From the NCBI GenBank assembly GCA_019751875.1, contig JAIEMV010000007.1:1-64000 (forward strand): 64,000 nt of DNA. The letters run 5' to 3'. Each line of letters begins with the position of its first letter. The stretch's first letter is position 1. This stretch comes from Hyphomicrobium sp. (GTDB lineage Bacteria > Pseudomonadota > Alphaproteobacteria > Rhizobiales > Hyphomicrobiaceae). A program made the translations under genes and the position numbers. The notes beneath the pieces were generated by a model. It ran no database searches and was not told the origin of the DNA. It saw nothing but the letters and a program-made list of their open reading frames with translations. Positions 18,776-27,211 of this stretch are shown piece after piece.

Positions 18776-19947
18776 CCATGCCGAAGACGGTGTTGAGAGG
18801 GCTCGGATTGGCTGCACTCGCGATCGTTGCCATCGTGGCGGATCGGCAGTTCGATCTCGCCTTGAAGGTTCAGACGTTGGCTGGTTCGGTGTTGCAAGGC
18901 GCAAAGGCGACGGCAAACACGCAGATGCCTGCGCCCGCGCCGTTGCGCAGCGTGCGCGTCATCGAGCCCAAAGCCGCGGCGGGGCGGTTTGGCCTCACGT
19001 TGCCCGGGCGCACGGTGCCCATCGAACAGGCGCGACTTTCCGGCCGAGCCAATGGCATCGTCGCTGAGCGGCGCGGCGAAATTGGAGATCGCGTGAAGGC
19101 CGGAGATGTTCTCGTGATTATCGATGCGCCGGAGATCAGGCAGCAACTTGATCGTGCAAAGGCGGCTGTTGAGCAGGTGAAAGCGCGGCTGTCACTGGCC
19201 GAAGTGACCTACGGGCGTGCTCAGGAACTCGTGCCGAAGAAGTTTTTGCCGGAGCAGGCGCGGGATGACCGGGAAGCCAATGTGTCGATCGCGAAGGCTG
19301 ACCTCGCTGCGGCCGTTGCCGAAGTGCGCCGACTTGAGGAAGTGCAAGGGTTCCAGACCATTCGCGCGCCCTTCGACGGGGTCATCATCGAGCGGCAAGT
19401 GGAGCGTGGCGATCGCGTCAACGGGGACTTCGGTGCGGCGGGATCATATTTCTATAACATTGCGCGCCTCGAACAGTTGCGCATCGAGATCGACGTGCCG
19501 CAATCGGTTGCGCTCAAAGTCAAGCCAGGCACGCCGGCGAAGATGACGTTCGCAGAGATGCCTGGAGAGCAGTTCGACGCCAAGGTGGTGCGGACGTCAC
19601 GCGCGATCAATCAGACATCGGGTACCATGCGGGCGGAACTGGTCATGGACAATCCGGGGCTGAAGTTGCCTGCTGGGTTGACGGGGCAAGTGCTGCTCGA
19701 CATCGAGCGGGATACGCCGTGCGTGCTTGTGCCCGGCAATGCCCTGGTGGTGCGTCAGGGGCAGCAGTTTGCGGCGATCGCAGACGGGCAAGACAAGATC
19801 GTCTTCCGCCCTGTGCAGATCAGCCGGGATCTCGGGGTCGAGGCAGAAGTCTGCGCAGGTCTAACCTTGTCGGATCGCGTAATCGTTTCGCCGAATGCGT
19901 TACTCAAGGCGGGCGATCGGGTGAACGTCATCAAGCCTGTCAGTTGA
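18772..19947 (+). CDS. Efflux RND transporter periplasmic adaptor subunit (first system)
   Basis: This 391-aa membrane-fusion protein bridges the RND pump to an outer-membrane channel. It has an N-terminal membrane anchor (LAALAIVAIVADRQF), a lipoyl/barrel-sandwich half (SGRANGIVAERRGEIGDRVK), a helical hairpin rich in Ala/Glu, the second lipoyl half (IRAPFDGVIIERQVERGDRV) and a beta-barrel plus membrane-proximal domain. It overlaps the pump gene by 4 bp. The gene order permease-then-adaptor is reversed from the acrAB norm but common in this subfamily. Confidence 0.9.
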   Translation: MTMPKTVLRGLGLAALAIVAIVADRQFDLALKVQTLAGSVLQGAKATANTQMPAPAPLRSVRVIEPKAAAGRFGLTLPGRTVPIEQARLSGRANGIVAERRGEIGDRVKAGDVLVIIDAPEIRQQLDRAKAAVEQVKARLSLAEVTYGRAQELVPKKFLPEQARDDREANVSIAKADLAAAVAEVRRLEEVQGFQTIRAPFDGVIIERQVERGDRVNGDFGAAGSYFYNIARLEQLRIEIDVPQSVALKVKPGTPAKMTFAEMPGEQFDAKVVRTSRAINQTSGTMRAELVMDNPGLKLPAGLTGQVLLDIERDTPCVLVPGNALVVRQGQQFAAIADGQDKIVFRPVQISRDLGVEAEVCAGLTLSDRVIVSPNALLKAGDRVNVIKPVS

Positions 19948-20171
19948 TTGTGCGGTCGCGCGCTAGTGATGCTCAATGTGAGCGTTGGCCCTCTTGATGT
20001 CATCGACGAGGGGCGGGGGGCGCCGAGACTCGGGGGTAAGACTACCGCCCAAAGCACGTGATGACGTGTACGGAAAATTGAGCTTATCTAGTCTTCCAGC
20101 AACGCGCGGACGTGGCTTGCGTTCACGGCGGACCTGCGCCTCCGGCGGAACTGATCGTGAGACATCACTGA

Positions 20172-21902
20172 ATGCGAAAGGAGAGGCGTGATTCTGAGGG
20201 GAACGGGATAGCCAAGGAGGCGATCAGGTCCCTTCGGTCTGTATTTTGGGGTGTGGGCCTGATCAGCTGCGTCCTCAATTTACTCATGCTCACGGGCCCC
20301 GTGTTCATGTTGCAGGTCTATGACCGAGTGCTTTCGAGCCGCTCGATTCCGACACTCGCGGCACTCTCCATCCTTGCGGGCGCGCTTTACATTTTTTGGG
20401 GGCTGTTTGAATTTTTCAGATCCCGAACCCTGTCTCGTGCCTCGTTCTGGTTTGACGAGCGCATTGGCCTGCCAACGTTCAGGTCCTGGCTCGGACGTTC
20501 GTCTCTCGGGGCATACGAGAGCAGACCCATTGCCGACATCGGGACTGTTCGTCAGTTCCTTTCGAGTCCGGCGTTGAGTGGCCTTTTCGACGTACCCTGG
20601 ATCCCAATCTATCTCGGCTTTGTTTTCGTCGCACATCCCTGGCTCGGATGGCTGACGGTCGGCGGCGCGCTCGTCATGACCGTTCTTGCCCTGATCAACG
20701 AGCGCGCAACACATTTGCCGCTCGGACACGCCGCTTCTTCGGAGCAGGCCGAAAGCCGATTTCTGGAACAGGCTCACCGCAATGCCGAAAGTATTCTGCC
20801 AATGGGAATGGCGGGTCATATCGGCGGGCATTGGGAGCGGCTGCACGGTGAGAGCGCAAAGCTGGCGCAACAAGCCACCGAGCGGGGTGAAATCTTTTCT
20901 GCTGTGTCGCGTGCGGCTCGCATGATCCTGCAGTCGGCGGTCTTGGGGCTGGGAGCCTATTTGGCCATTCGTCAGGATATTTCTCCAGGCATGATCGTCG
21001 CTGTGTCGATCGTTTCCGGACGAGCCCTGGCGCCGATCGATCAGGTGATCGGTCATTGGCGGACGGTGGTGCGAGCAAGACATGCGTATCAGAGATTGAA
21101 CAAAGAGGTTTCGGGCAGAGCTGACCCTACTCCGCCGCTTCAGCTTCCCCCACCGGAGGGATCGTTGAGTGTTCGACATGTCACTAAACTCGCACCGGAG
21201 CGCGCCGGGCGCGGAAGCGACTCTCAGCACGCCATTTTGAAAGACATCAGCTTCAGCCTGGAGCCCGGGGACGCCCTGGGGATCATTGGTCCTAGCGCCT
21301 CGGGTAAAACTACTCTCGCGCGCATTCTCATTGGAGCTTGGTCCCCCGACCGTGGCGAAGTGCGACTGGACGGGGCTCTGTTCAACCATTGGGACCGCGA
21401 TGCGCTTGGGCGTTACATCGGCTACTTACCGCAGACCGTGGAACTGCTTGCCGGTACCGTGCAGCAGAACATTGCACGCTTCGATCCCGAAGCGAAAGAT
21501 GACGAGATCATCGCGGCCGCAAAAATGGCCGGTGTTCACGCCATGATCCTCAACCTGCCGGAAGGTTACGAGACACAAACAGGACCTGGCTCGACCATCC
21601 TATCTGGCGGTCAGGTTCAGCGTATCGGCTTGGCAAGAGCACTGTTTCGACTGCCTCGGTTGGTGGTTCTCGACGAGCCGAACTCAAATCTCGATGCAGA
21701 GGGCGATGCCGCTTTGGCGACGGCAATCGAGCGGCTGCGACGCGCAAATTCCATCGTGATCGTGATGGCGCACAGACCGAGTGCCATTGCGGCGGTGAAC
21801 AAGCTCCTGATGCTCGTCAACGGGGCGGTGATGGAGTTCGGTGCAAAGGACGATGTCTTGCGCAAGGTGACACGCGCGGTGCCGGTAGGAGCTGGCGGAT
21901 GA
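20172..21902 (+). CDS. Type I secretion system permease/ATPase (PrtD-like)
   Basis: This 576-aa ABC exporter has an N-terminal six-helix transmembrane domain and a C-terminal nucleotide-binding domain. It has a Walker A IIGPSASGKTT near residue 372, a signature LSGGQVQRIGLARAL near 477, a Walker B LVVLDEPNSNLD near 496 and an H-loop in MAHRPSA. It lacks the N-terminal C39-like domain of HlyB, placing it with PrtD/AprD exporters of proteases and RTX proteins. It is coupled to the HlyD adaptor by a 4-bp overlap. No RTX-repeat substrate gene and no TolC homologue lies within the window. Confidence 0.92.
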   Translation: MRKERRDSEGNGIAKEAIRSLRSVFWGVGLISCVLNLLMLTGPVFMLQVYDRVLSSRSIPTLAALSILAGALYIFWGLFEFFRSRTLSRASFWFDERIGLPTFRSWLGRSSLGAYESRPIADIGTVRQFLSSPALSGLFDVPWIPIYLGFVFVAHPWLGWLTVGGALVMTVLALINERATHLPLGHAASSEQAESRFLEQAHRNAESILPMGMAGHIGGHWERLHGESAKLAQQATERGEIFSAVSRAARMILQSAVLGLGAYLAIRQDISPGMIVAVSIVSGRALAPIDQVIGHWRTVVRARHAYQRLNKEVSGRADPTPPLQLPPPEGSLSVRHVTKLAPERAGRGSDSQHAILKDISFSLEPGDALGIIGPSASGKTTLARILIGAWSPDRGEVRLDGALFNHWDRDALGRYIGYLPQTVELLAGTVQQNIARFDPEAKDDEIIAAAKMAGVHAMILNLPEGYETQTGPGSTILSGGQVQRIGLARALFRLPRLVVLDEPNSNLDAEGDAALATAIERLRRANSIVIVMAHRPSAIAAVNKLLMLVNGAVMEFGAKDDVLRKVTRAVPVGAGG

Positions 21903-23233
21903 CATCCATACCCCCCAAGGTGTCGATGACGTCTTGTCGGCGGCAACCGGTGAACATGGACTTCAAGGCGCCTCTCAGGTCATCGCTGGTCGTATTTCTC
22001 GTTCTCGCTGGCGGGCTGCTCAGCTGGATGCTGACCGTCCCACTGTCCGGAGCGGTCATCGCGACGGGTTCCGTCGTCGTTCGGGGAAAGCCCCAACTCG
22101 TCCAGCATCTGGATGGAGGCATCGTAAAGGCGATTGAGGTGCGCAATGGCGATGTGGTTCGTAAGGGCGACGTTCTGGTGCGGCTGGACGAAGCGACGCT
22201 GAAGGCCAATCTCGACATTTATCTCAATCGTCTGCGAGAGGCGCTTACCAAACGCGCACGCCTCGAGGCAGAGCGCGACGACCGCGGGGAAATCGCGATC
22301 GATCTTGAAGCCTTCCAGTCGTTCAATCTTGGGGATGTGACCGTTCACATGAAGCGCCAGGAAAGTATCTTTCGGGCGCGTAAGGCGAGCCGTTCTGGTG
22401 AAGTGGAAAAGCTGAAGGAGAAGATCGGTCAGTTCGAGAATCAGATCGACGGACTGGAGGGCCTGATCGGCGCGAAGACAGAACAGCTGAATACGATCAA
22501 GCTCGAACTCGATAGCCTCAATGAACTTTTGGAGAAAGGCATCGCGACCAAGACCCGTGTCTACAATCAGGAGCGCATGAAATCCGATTTGACCGGGCAG
22601 ATCGTCGAGCATATTGCCGAGCTTTCACGCATCAGCAATGCTATTCGTGAGACCGAAGTCAGCATCATACAGGTCGACCGCGCATTTAAAGAAAAGGTTC
22701 TTGCGGAGCTCTCCGACACGGCGACGCAAGCTGAGGATCTCGCACAGCAGATATCCGCGACGAGGAAGCAGCTGGAACGTGTAGAGATCCGCGCGCCGGC
22801 AAGCGGGATCGTCCATGAGCTCAGCGTAAATACAGTGGGCGGCACGGTTCTGCCGAATGGGACGTTGATGCAGATCATCGCCAGTGACAACGGGGTCGAG
22901 GTTGAGGTGAACGTCGCGCCCGATACGATTGACCAAGTTGCACTCGGTCAGGGTGCCGCGCTGCGCTTTCCAGCGTTCAACCAATCCACCACGCCTGAAA
23001 TCATGGGCGAGGTGGAGCGAATCTCGCCATCGAGCGTGACCGATGACAGGACGGGCCTATCATTCTACCGGGTTATTCTTTCGATCGCGCCAGAAGAGCT
23101 TGCACGGTTGCAGGGTGTTCGGCTCATACCAGGTATGCCTGTAGAAGCGTACGTGCGCACGGGAGAGCGGACACTGGCGAGTTTCCTGATGAAACCGTTC
23201 ATCGATCATTTCAATCGAGCTATGCGCGAGTAG
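21899..23233 (+). CDS. HlyD family type I secretion periplasmic adaptor
   Basis: The 444-aa product has a single N-terminal membrane helix (SLVVFLVLAGGLLSWMLTVP), a lipoyl half-motif QHLDGGIVKAIEVRNGDVV typical of PrtE/HlyD adaptors, a long coiled-coil hairpin (about 110-285), the second half-motif IRAPASGIVHELSVNTVGG and a C-terminal beta-barrel domain. It connects the ABC exporter to an outer-membrane TolC-type channel, which must be encoded elsewhere. The start ATG 21899 overlaps the ATPase stop. Confidence 0.92.
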   Translation: MTSIPPKVSMTSCRRQPVNMDFKAPLRSSLVVFLVLAGGLLSWMLTVPLSGAVIATGSVVVRGKPQLVQHLDGGIVKAIEVRNGDVVRKGDVLVRLDEATLKANLDIYLNRLREALTKRARLEAERDDRGEIAIDLEAFQSFNLGDVTVHMKRQESIFRARKASRSGEVEKLKEKIGQFENQIDGLEGLIGAKTEQLNTIKLELDSLNELLEKGIATKTRVYNQERMKSDLTGQIVEHIAELSRISNAIRETEVSIIQVDRAFKEKVLAELSDTATQAEDLAQQISATRKQLERVEIRAPASGIVHELSVNTVGGTVLPNGTLMQIIASDNGVEVEVNVAPDTIDQVALGQGAALRFPAFNQSTTPEIMGEVERISPSSVTDDRTGLSFYRVILSIAPEELARLQGVRLIPGMPVEAYVRTGERTLASFLMKPFIDHFNRAMRE

Positions 23234-23250
23234 ACCGCGGCCTTCCAACT

Positions 23251-23466
23251 CTAGAGCTCCATGTGACGGCGGTTCGGCCGCGTTAGAACGTGTGCCTGAT
23301 GGGCCCGCGCGGCCTTCTCGGCATGCGCTGCACTTGCAAAACGCTGACCATCTAGGGACTGATAGGCTGCATGCGCAGCGTGAAACTGGAATTCCCGATC
23401 CCCGGCATCACGTAGGACAAGGCCGACTTGATCGTCGCCGACTTCGATTACGTAAGCGCAAGACAT
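23251..23466 (-). CDS. Small conserved hypothetical protein (71 aa)
   Basis: The pattern YVIEVGDDQVGLVLRDAG, then FxFxAAHAAYQSLDGQRFASAAHAEKAARAH, resembles a widespread short Hyphomicrobiales protein (I recall similar sequences, but cannot check). It is cytosolic, with no membrane segment. It is convergent with the HlyD gene (17 bp between stops). The function is unknown. Confidence 0.6.
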   Translation of the reverse strand: MSCAYVIEVGDDQVGLVLRDAGDREFQFHAAHAAYQSLDGQRFASAAHAEKAARAHQAHVLTRPNRRHMEL

Positions 23467-23902
23467 ATTTCATTCTCCGCCGGCCCGTTGCCGATCAGTG
23501 GATTTGCAGATTGTTATGAAAGTGTTGTGTCAGAAAGCCCGGCGGCTGCCGATATAACTGGCGGAAGAAGGCGGAATACAACGGGTCTTCATGGTGGTCC
23601 CCACAAGATTAAGGCATCCACGGCATGCCTTGGATACCTTCACGCTTTTTATGCAGCGCACGTCATACTGAACGCGGGTGGTAGGCTACGTTCCACCGTT
23701 GCCTCGACGGAGGCGGATCTTTTCCCGACCAGCACCCTCGGCCCTGCCGAGTTGCCACGTAAAATGCGACAGACGACTTTGCGTTCCGCTACTGACCCCC
23801 GGAGTTGTGAGGTGCGTCAAACTCTCCTGTCATCAGCTTTGGGAACTTCCGGGTGCAGTTCCGGTTCGGATTCTGCAGGAAAGGCGCCCTTGTGGAGGAT
23901 GA
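23467..23902. other. Intergenic region upstream of the GH1-like gene
   Basis: No credible gene was seen in 436 bp; open frames here have non-coding character. It holds a perfect inverted repeat AAGGCAT (23611-23617) / ATGCCTT (23625-23631) with a 7-nt spacer. This could be an operator or hairpin for the divergent flanking genes. Confidence 0.4.
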
Positions 23903-25066
23903 ATGCAGAAAAATCTGTTTTTGGCAGGGTTCGATGGATCGACAGGATACAACAAGCACGGCCAGTGGTTCGATCATGTCGTTGCGACGGGGCACGACCG
24001 GACTGTTGAACAGGACTATCGGCAATTGTCGCAGATCGGGATCAAGAGTGTTCGCGATACCGTTCGATGGCCTTTGGTGGACCGGGGATATGGAAGGTAT
24101 GATTTTTCGACAGTCGATGCTTTTGTTCGCGCCGCCGAGACATATCGAATTTGTGTCATCTGGGATCTTTTTCATTATGGTTTCCCAAGGAACCTGAACT
24201 TGTTGAGTGCCGGTTTTGTGAACCGGTTCGCTGACTACTGCCATGCGGTGGCCTATTACCTTAGAAGTCGCCTGGAAGGTTCTCTGTGGGTCACGCCGAT
24301 CAACGAGCCGTCATTCATGGCGTACGCGGGCGGTGAGGTTGGGCTTTTCGCTCCCTGGCTTACGGGACGCGGATTTGACTTGAAAGTCGCCCTCGCAGAA
24401 GCAGCGATAGCTGGGATCGATGCAATTCGTGCCGTTGATCCCGGCGCGCGCATCGTAAATGTCGATCCCATGTGTCGCGTTGTACCCCCGGCCGGTCGCA
24501 CCGATCTTGACGAGGTCGTCGACGACTTTAATGAACGTCTTGTCTTTCAGGCCTGGGACATGCTTTGCGGACGGCTTCTTCCGGAACTCGGTGGCAGTTC
24601 ACGGCATCTCGATATCATCGGTATCAACTACTATTGGACGAACCAATGGGAGTGGGGGGCGCCTGCAAATGCGGATGGCATCGTGCCGCCTCTTGAAGAC
24701 GGCGATCCGCGATGCCTATCACTGCAAGAGCTTGTTCGCCTTGTGTGGCGCCGCTACGGGTCCGAAGTTATGATTTCGGAGACTGCGCACATTGGGGATC
24801 GGCGCGCATCCTGGGTGCGCGAGCTTGAGATTTGCGCGAACGACTTGACGGCGGAAGGCATTCCGCTCAGCGGCATCTGTCTCTATCCAATTCAAAGTAT
24901 GCCGGAGTGGCATAATCCGGAGGTATGGCTTCCCATGGGGCTGTGGGAGCCAGCATGCGAAGCGAATGGAAATGATCGAGTTTTCTGCGGACCTATGCTG
25001 AGGGCTCTGGAGGAAGCACACGCCCGAAGCCGGTTTACAGTTCTTCCCGCGGGAGGTGAACAATAG
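23903..25066 (+). CDS. Glycoside hydrolase family 1-like beta-glycosidase
   Basis: The 387-aa TIM-barrel-type protein has the acid/base motif WVTPINEPSFMAY near residue 131 and a nucleophile-like Glu in EVMISETAHIGDR near residue 289, matching the clan GH-A layout (TxNEP and I/VTE). HLDIIGINYYWTN before the nucleophile region also fits. It is shorter than typical GH1 enzymes (about 450 aa) and lacks a signal peptide, so it acts in the cytoplasm. Relatives are often found with polysaccharide or nucleotide-sugar genes, but none is adjacent here. ATG 23903 follows GGAGGATGA. Confidence 0.75.
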   Translation: MQKNLFLAGFDGSTGYNKHGQWFDHVVATGHDRTVEQDYRQLSQIGIKSVRDTVRWPLVDRGYGRYDFSTVDAFVRAAETYRICVIWDLFHYGFPRNLNLLSAGFVNRFADYCHAVAYYLRSRLEGSLWVTPINEPSFMAYAGGEVGLFAPWLTGRGFDLKVALAEAAIAGIDAIRAVDPGARIVNVDPMCRVVPPAGRTDLDEVVDDFNERLVFQAWDMLCGRLLPELGGSSRHLDIIGINYYWTNQWEWGAPANADGIVPPLEDGDPRCLSLQELVRLVWRRYGSEVMISETAHIGDRRASWVRELEICANDLTAEGIPLSGICLYPIQSMPEWHNPEVWLPMGLWEPACEANGNDRVFCGPMLRALEEAHARSRFTVLPAGGEQ

Positions 25067-25118
25067 TGGGTCCGACGATACCGCGCGGATGCGGTAGCGC
25101 GTCCGAGTTGTGATCGTT

Positions 25119-25610
25119 CTATCTTTTTGTACAGCTAGGACCGGCCAAGCGGCTGGCTCGCTTTGCAAGTTGAACGGCATTTTCTAGCTGTTCAAGAAAT
25201 CGGGACCGATCACGCGCTGTGAACGCAGCATTGATGCCTCGGCTTTCTCCAGTCTCGCGCAGATGTCTCTGCAGGTCGCGCATTGCGACCGCCGTGCCTA
25301 TGTTCGCGTCGGTATAGGGCTTTCCCGTGGGGTCGATGCACTGGGCGCCTGACTTCACACATCGCGCAGCGAGCAGGATGTCTGCCGTGATGACAATGTC
25401 GAAGGCGCCGACGCGCTCGGCAATCCAGTCGTCCACGACATCTGCTCCTTGAGACACGACAACCCGCTGGATGAGCGGATTCTCTTCAAGCCGCATCCAA
25501 CTGTTAGACACCATGAAAAGCATGAGCCCATGCCGCTCGGCAACGCGGACAGCCTCAGACTTCACAGGACACGCATCGGCATCAACATAGATTTGAATTG
25601 TTGGTGTCAT
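25119..25610 (-). CDS. YaiI/YqxD family protein (UPF0178, DUF188)
   Basis: The 163-aa protein matches the family along its length: IYVDADACPVKxE at the N-terminus, VVVSQGADVVDDWIAER, DIVITADILLAARCVKxGA, and PTGKPYTDANIGxAVAMRDLxxxLRE. These Asp-rich motifs resemble PIN-like nuclease active sites, but no function is proven. It is convergent with the GH1-like gene. Confidence 0.9.
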   Translation of the reverse strand: MTPTIQIYVDADACPVKSEAVRVAERHGLMLFMVSNSWMRLEENPLIQRVVVSQGADVVDDWIAERVGAFDIVITADILLAARCVKSGAQCIDPTGKPYTDANIGTAVAMRDLQRHLRETGESRGINAAFTARDRSRFLEQLENAVQLAKRASRLAGPSCTKR

Positions 25611-25731
25611 CTTTCAGGAGGCCGTGATCTCGTCCGTCCAAACGCCAAACAACTTGAGGAATTTGGTGATCCCGCGCGATCTGAACCCGCCCGATGAGAA
25701 TTCGCAACAGGGATGACCGTCGACTTTCTGC

Positions 25732-25757
25732 TTGCCACAATTCTCTAGGTTTATAAT
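25732..25757 (+). promoter_or_regulatory. Possible promoter upstream of the TAXI gene
   Basis: A perfect TATAAT (25752-25757) is preceded by TTGCCA (25732-25737) with only 14 nt between, shorter than the 16-18 optimum. It lies about 135 bp upstream of the TAXI start codon in a 281-bp divergent intergenic region. The -35 assignment is weak. Confidence 0.3.
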
Positions 25758-25891
25758 CTCACAATTGAACAGTTCCACATCTTCGCGTCATGGGAGCGAC
25801 TTTCTCCCACAAGGATAGTCATCGCGATTGGTATGTGTCATTTTGCTTGGCTCGACGAGATTGTCATGCTCAACCTCATTATAGGCAACAC

Positions 25892-27148
25892 ATGAAGCGT
25901 TGGTTTGCTGTAACGGCCGCTCTTATTCTCACAGGAGCGGGCGCAGTTTTTCCTGCTCGAGCCGCTGACCCTATCGCAATTGCTACCGGCACGGCTGGCG
26001 GGCTCTACTACGTCGCGGGAGAGGCCATCTGCAAAACCATCGCTGCAAGAACAGACCGGTCGCCGCCGCCCTGCTCCGTTGTCGAGAGCCGCGGATCTAT
26101 GGCCAACATTCTCGCTCTCGATCCGGTCACGACGCCCTTTGCGATCGTCCAGTCGGATATTCAATACAATGCGGTGACCGGCGGTGGCTTGTTCGAAACG
26201 GTTGGTGCGGATCGTGACCTTCGGTCAGTGTTTTCTCTCCATGGAGAAGCATTCACCGTTTTGGTTCGAGCCGACAGCGGCATCTCCAGCATCGACGATC
26301 TGAAAGCACGCAAGTTCAGCGCCGGACCGATAGGAACAGGCACGCGCGAGACCGCTGAAGCTCTTTTCGACATCTTGGGTTGGACCGCCTCAGACCGCAA
26401 AGGCCTTGCCGATCTCGCAGTTGGTGACCAAGCGGCGGCCCTGTGCGCGGGGCAAGTGGATGCCGTTGCTTATCTCATAGGGCATCCCTCGCCGATCGTT
26501 TCCGCGGCCACAGAGGCGTGTTCGGCGAAACTCCTGCCGGTGCCGAAGACGGCTATCGACGGACTTGCGAGCAAGCTTCTCTACTACCGGCCTGCCACTG
26601 TTTCGGGCGGCGTTTACAAAGGCAACGAAGGCCCGATCTCAACTGTGGGCTTGCGTGCGGTGCTTGTCACGCGCGCCGATGTTCCGGATCACGTCGTGCG
26701 TGATGTTGTGACCTCCGTGTTCGGCAATCTGCAAGTCATGCGAGATGCATCGCCTGCATTCGCTGGTTTCATCCCGGCGGAAATGAGCACGCAGGGATTG
26801 ATCGCGCCGCTGCACCCAGCCGCGCTGGAGTTCTATAGGGCGCAGGGGCTGCCGGTACCGTCAGTGGAGATCACGCCGGTCACAAACTCGCCGATCAAAG
26901 GGAAAGACGGTTCTATTTCGTCGCCCTTGAACCTCAATTCTGACCAGAAGCTTTCAAATCCCGGGGCGACAGTGGGGAGTTCGAAACAGGTTCAAAAACC
27001 AGCCTACAATTCTGTCCCTGTTGGACCGGCCGGAAAATGGCAGTTTGACTCAGGTACGCGCGGAACCAAGGACCCATCTCTTGTCGGTGATGGATCGCTT
27101 CCTGACGCTGAAGAGAACCTGAGGTTGCGTTTGCCAATGCCGAAGTAG
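25892..27148 (+). CDS. TAXI family TRAP transporter solute-binding protein
   Basis: ATG 25892 gives a 418-aa exported protein with a cleavable signal peptide (KRWFAVTAALILTGAG...ARAA). The mature N-terminus IAIATGTAGGLYYVAGEAIC is the TAXI hallmark. Further family features are SRGSMANILALD, FAIVQSDI, and GPIGTGTRETAEAL. TAXI proteins bind small solutes (for example glutamate-like compounds) for TRAP transporters, but no TRAP membrane subunit is adjacent. It therefore may be an orphan or a sensor component. The C-terminal about 80 residues, rich in Ser/Asn/Pro, extend beyond the usual length. Confidence 0.88.
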   Translation: MKRWFAVTAALILTGAGAVFPARAADPIAIATGTAGGLYYVAGEAICKTIAARTDRSPPPCSVVESRGSMANILALDPVTTPFAIVQSDIQYNAVTGGGLFETVGADRDLRSVFSLHGEAFTVLVRADSGISSIDDLKARKFSAGPIGTGTRETAEALFDILGWTASDRKGLADLAVGDQAAALCAGQVDAVAYLIGHPSPIVSAATEACSAKLLPVPKTAIDGLASKLLYYRPATVSGGVYKGNEGPISTVGLRAVLVTRADVPDHVVRDVVTSVFGNLQVMRDASPAFAGFIPAEMSTQGLIAPLHPAALEFYRAQGLPVPSVEITPVTNSPIKGKDGSISSPLNLNSDQKLSNPGATVGSSKQVQKPAYNSVPVGPAGKWQFDSGTRGTKDPSLVGDGSLPDAEENLRLRLPMPK

Positions 27149-27211
27149 TCATCAAGAGACGCTCTGAAGCGGCCTCGCCGCTCGGTTAACTGACCTCTGA
27201 TTCCGACCAGC

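Noticed and set aside
23428-24009. A + strand frame of 193 codons upstream of the GH1-like gene
   Set aside because: It overlaps both the 71-aa minus-strand protein and the start of the glycosidase in another phase and has no protein character.
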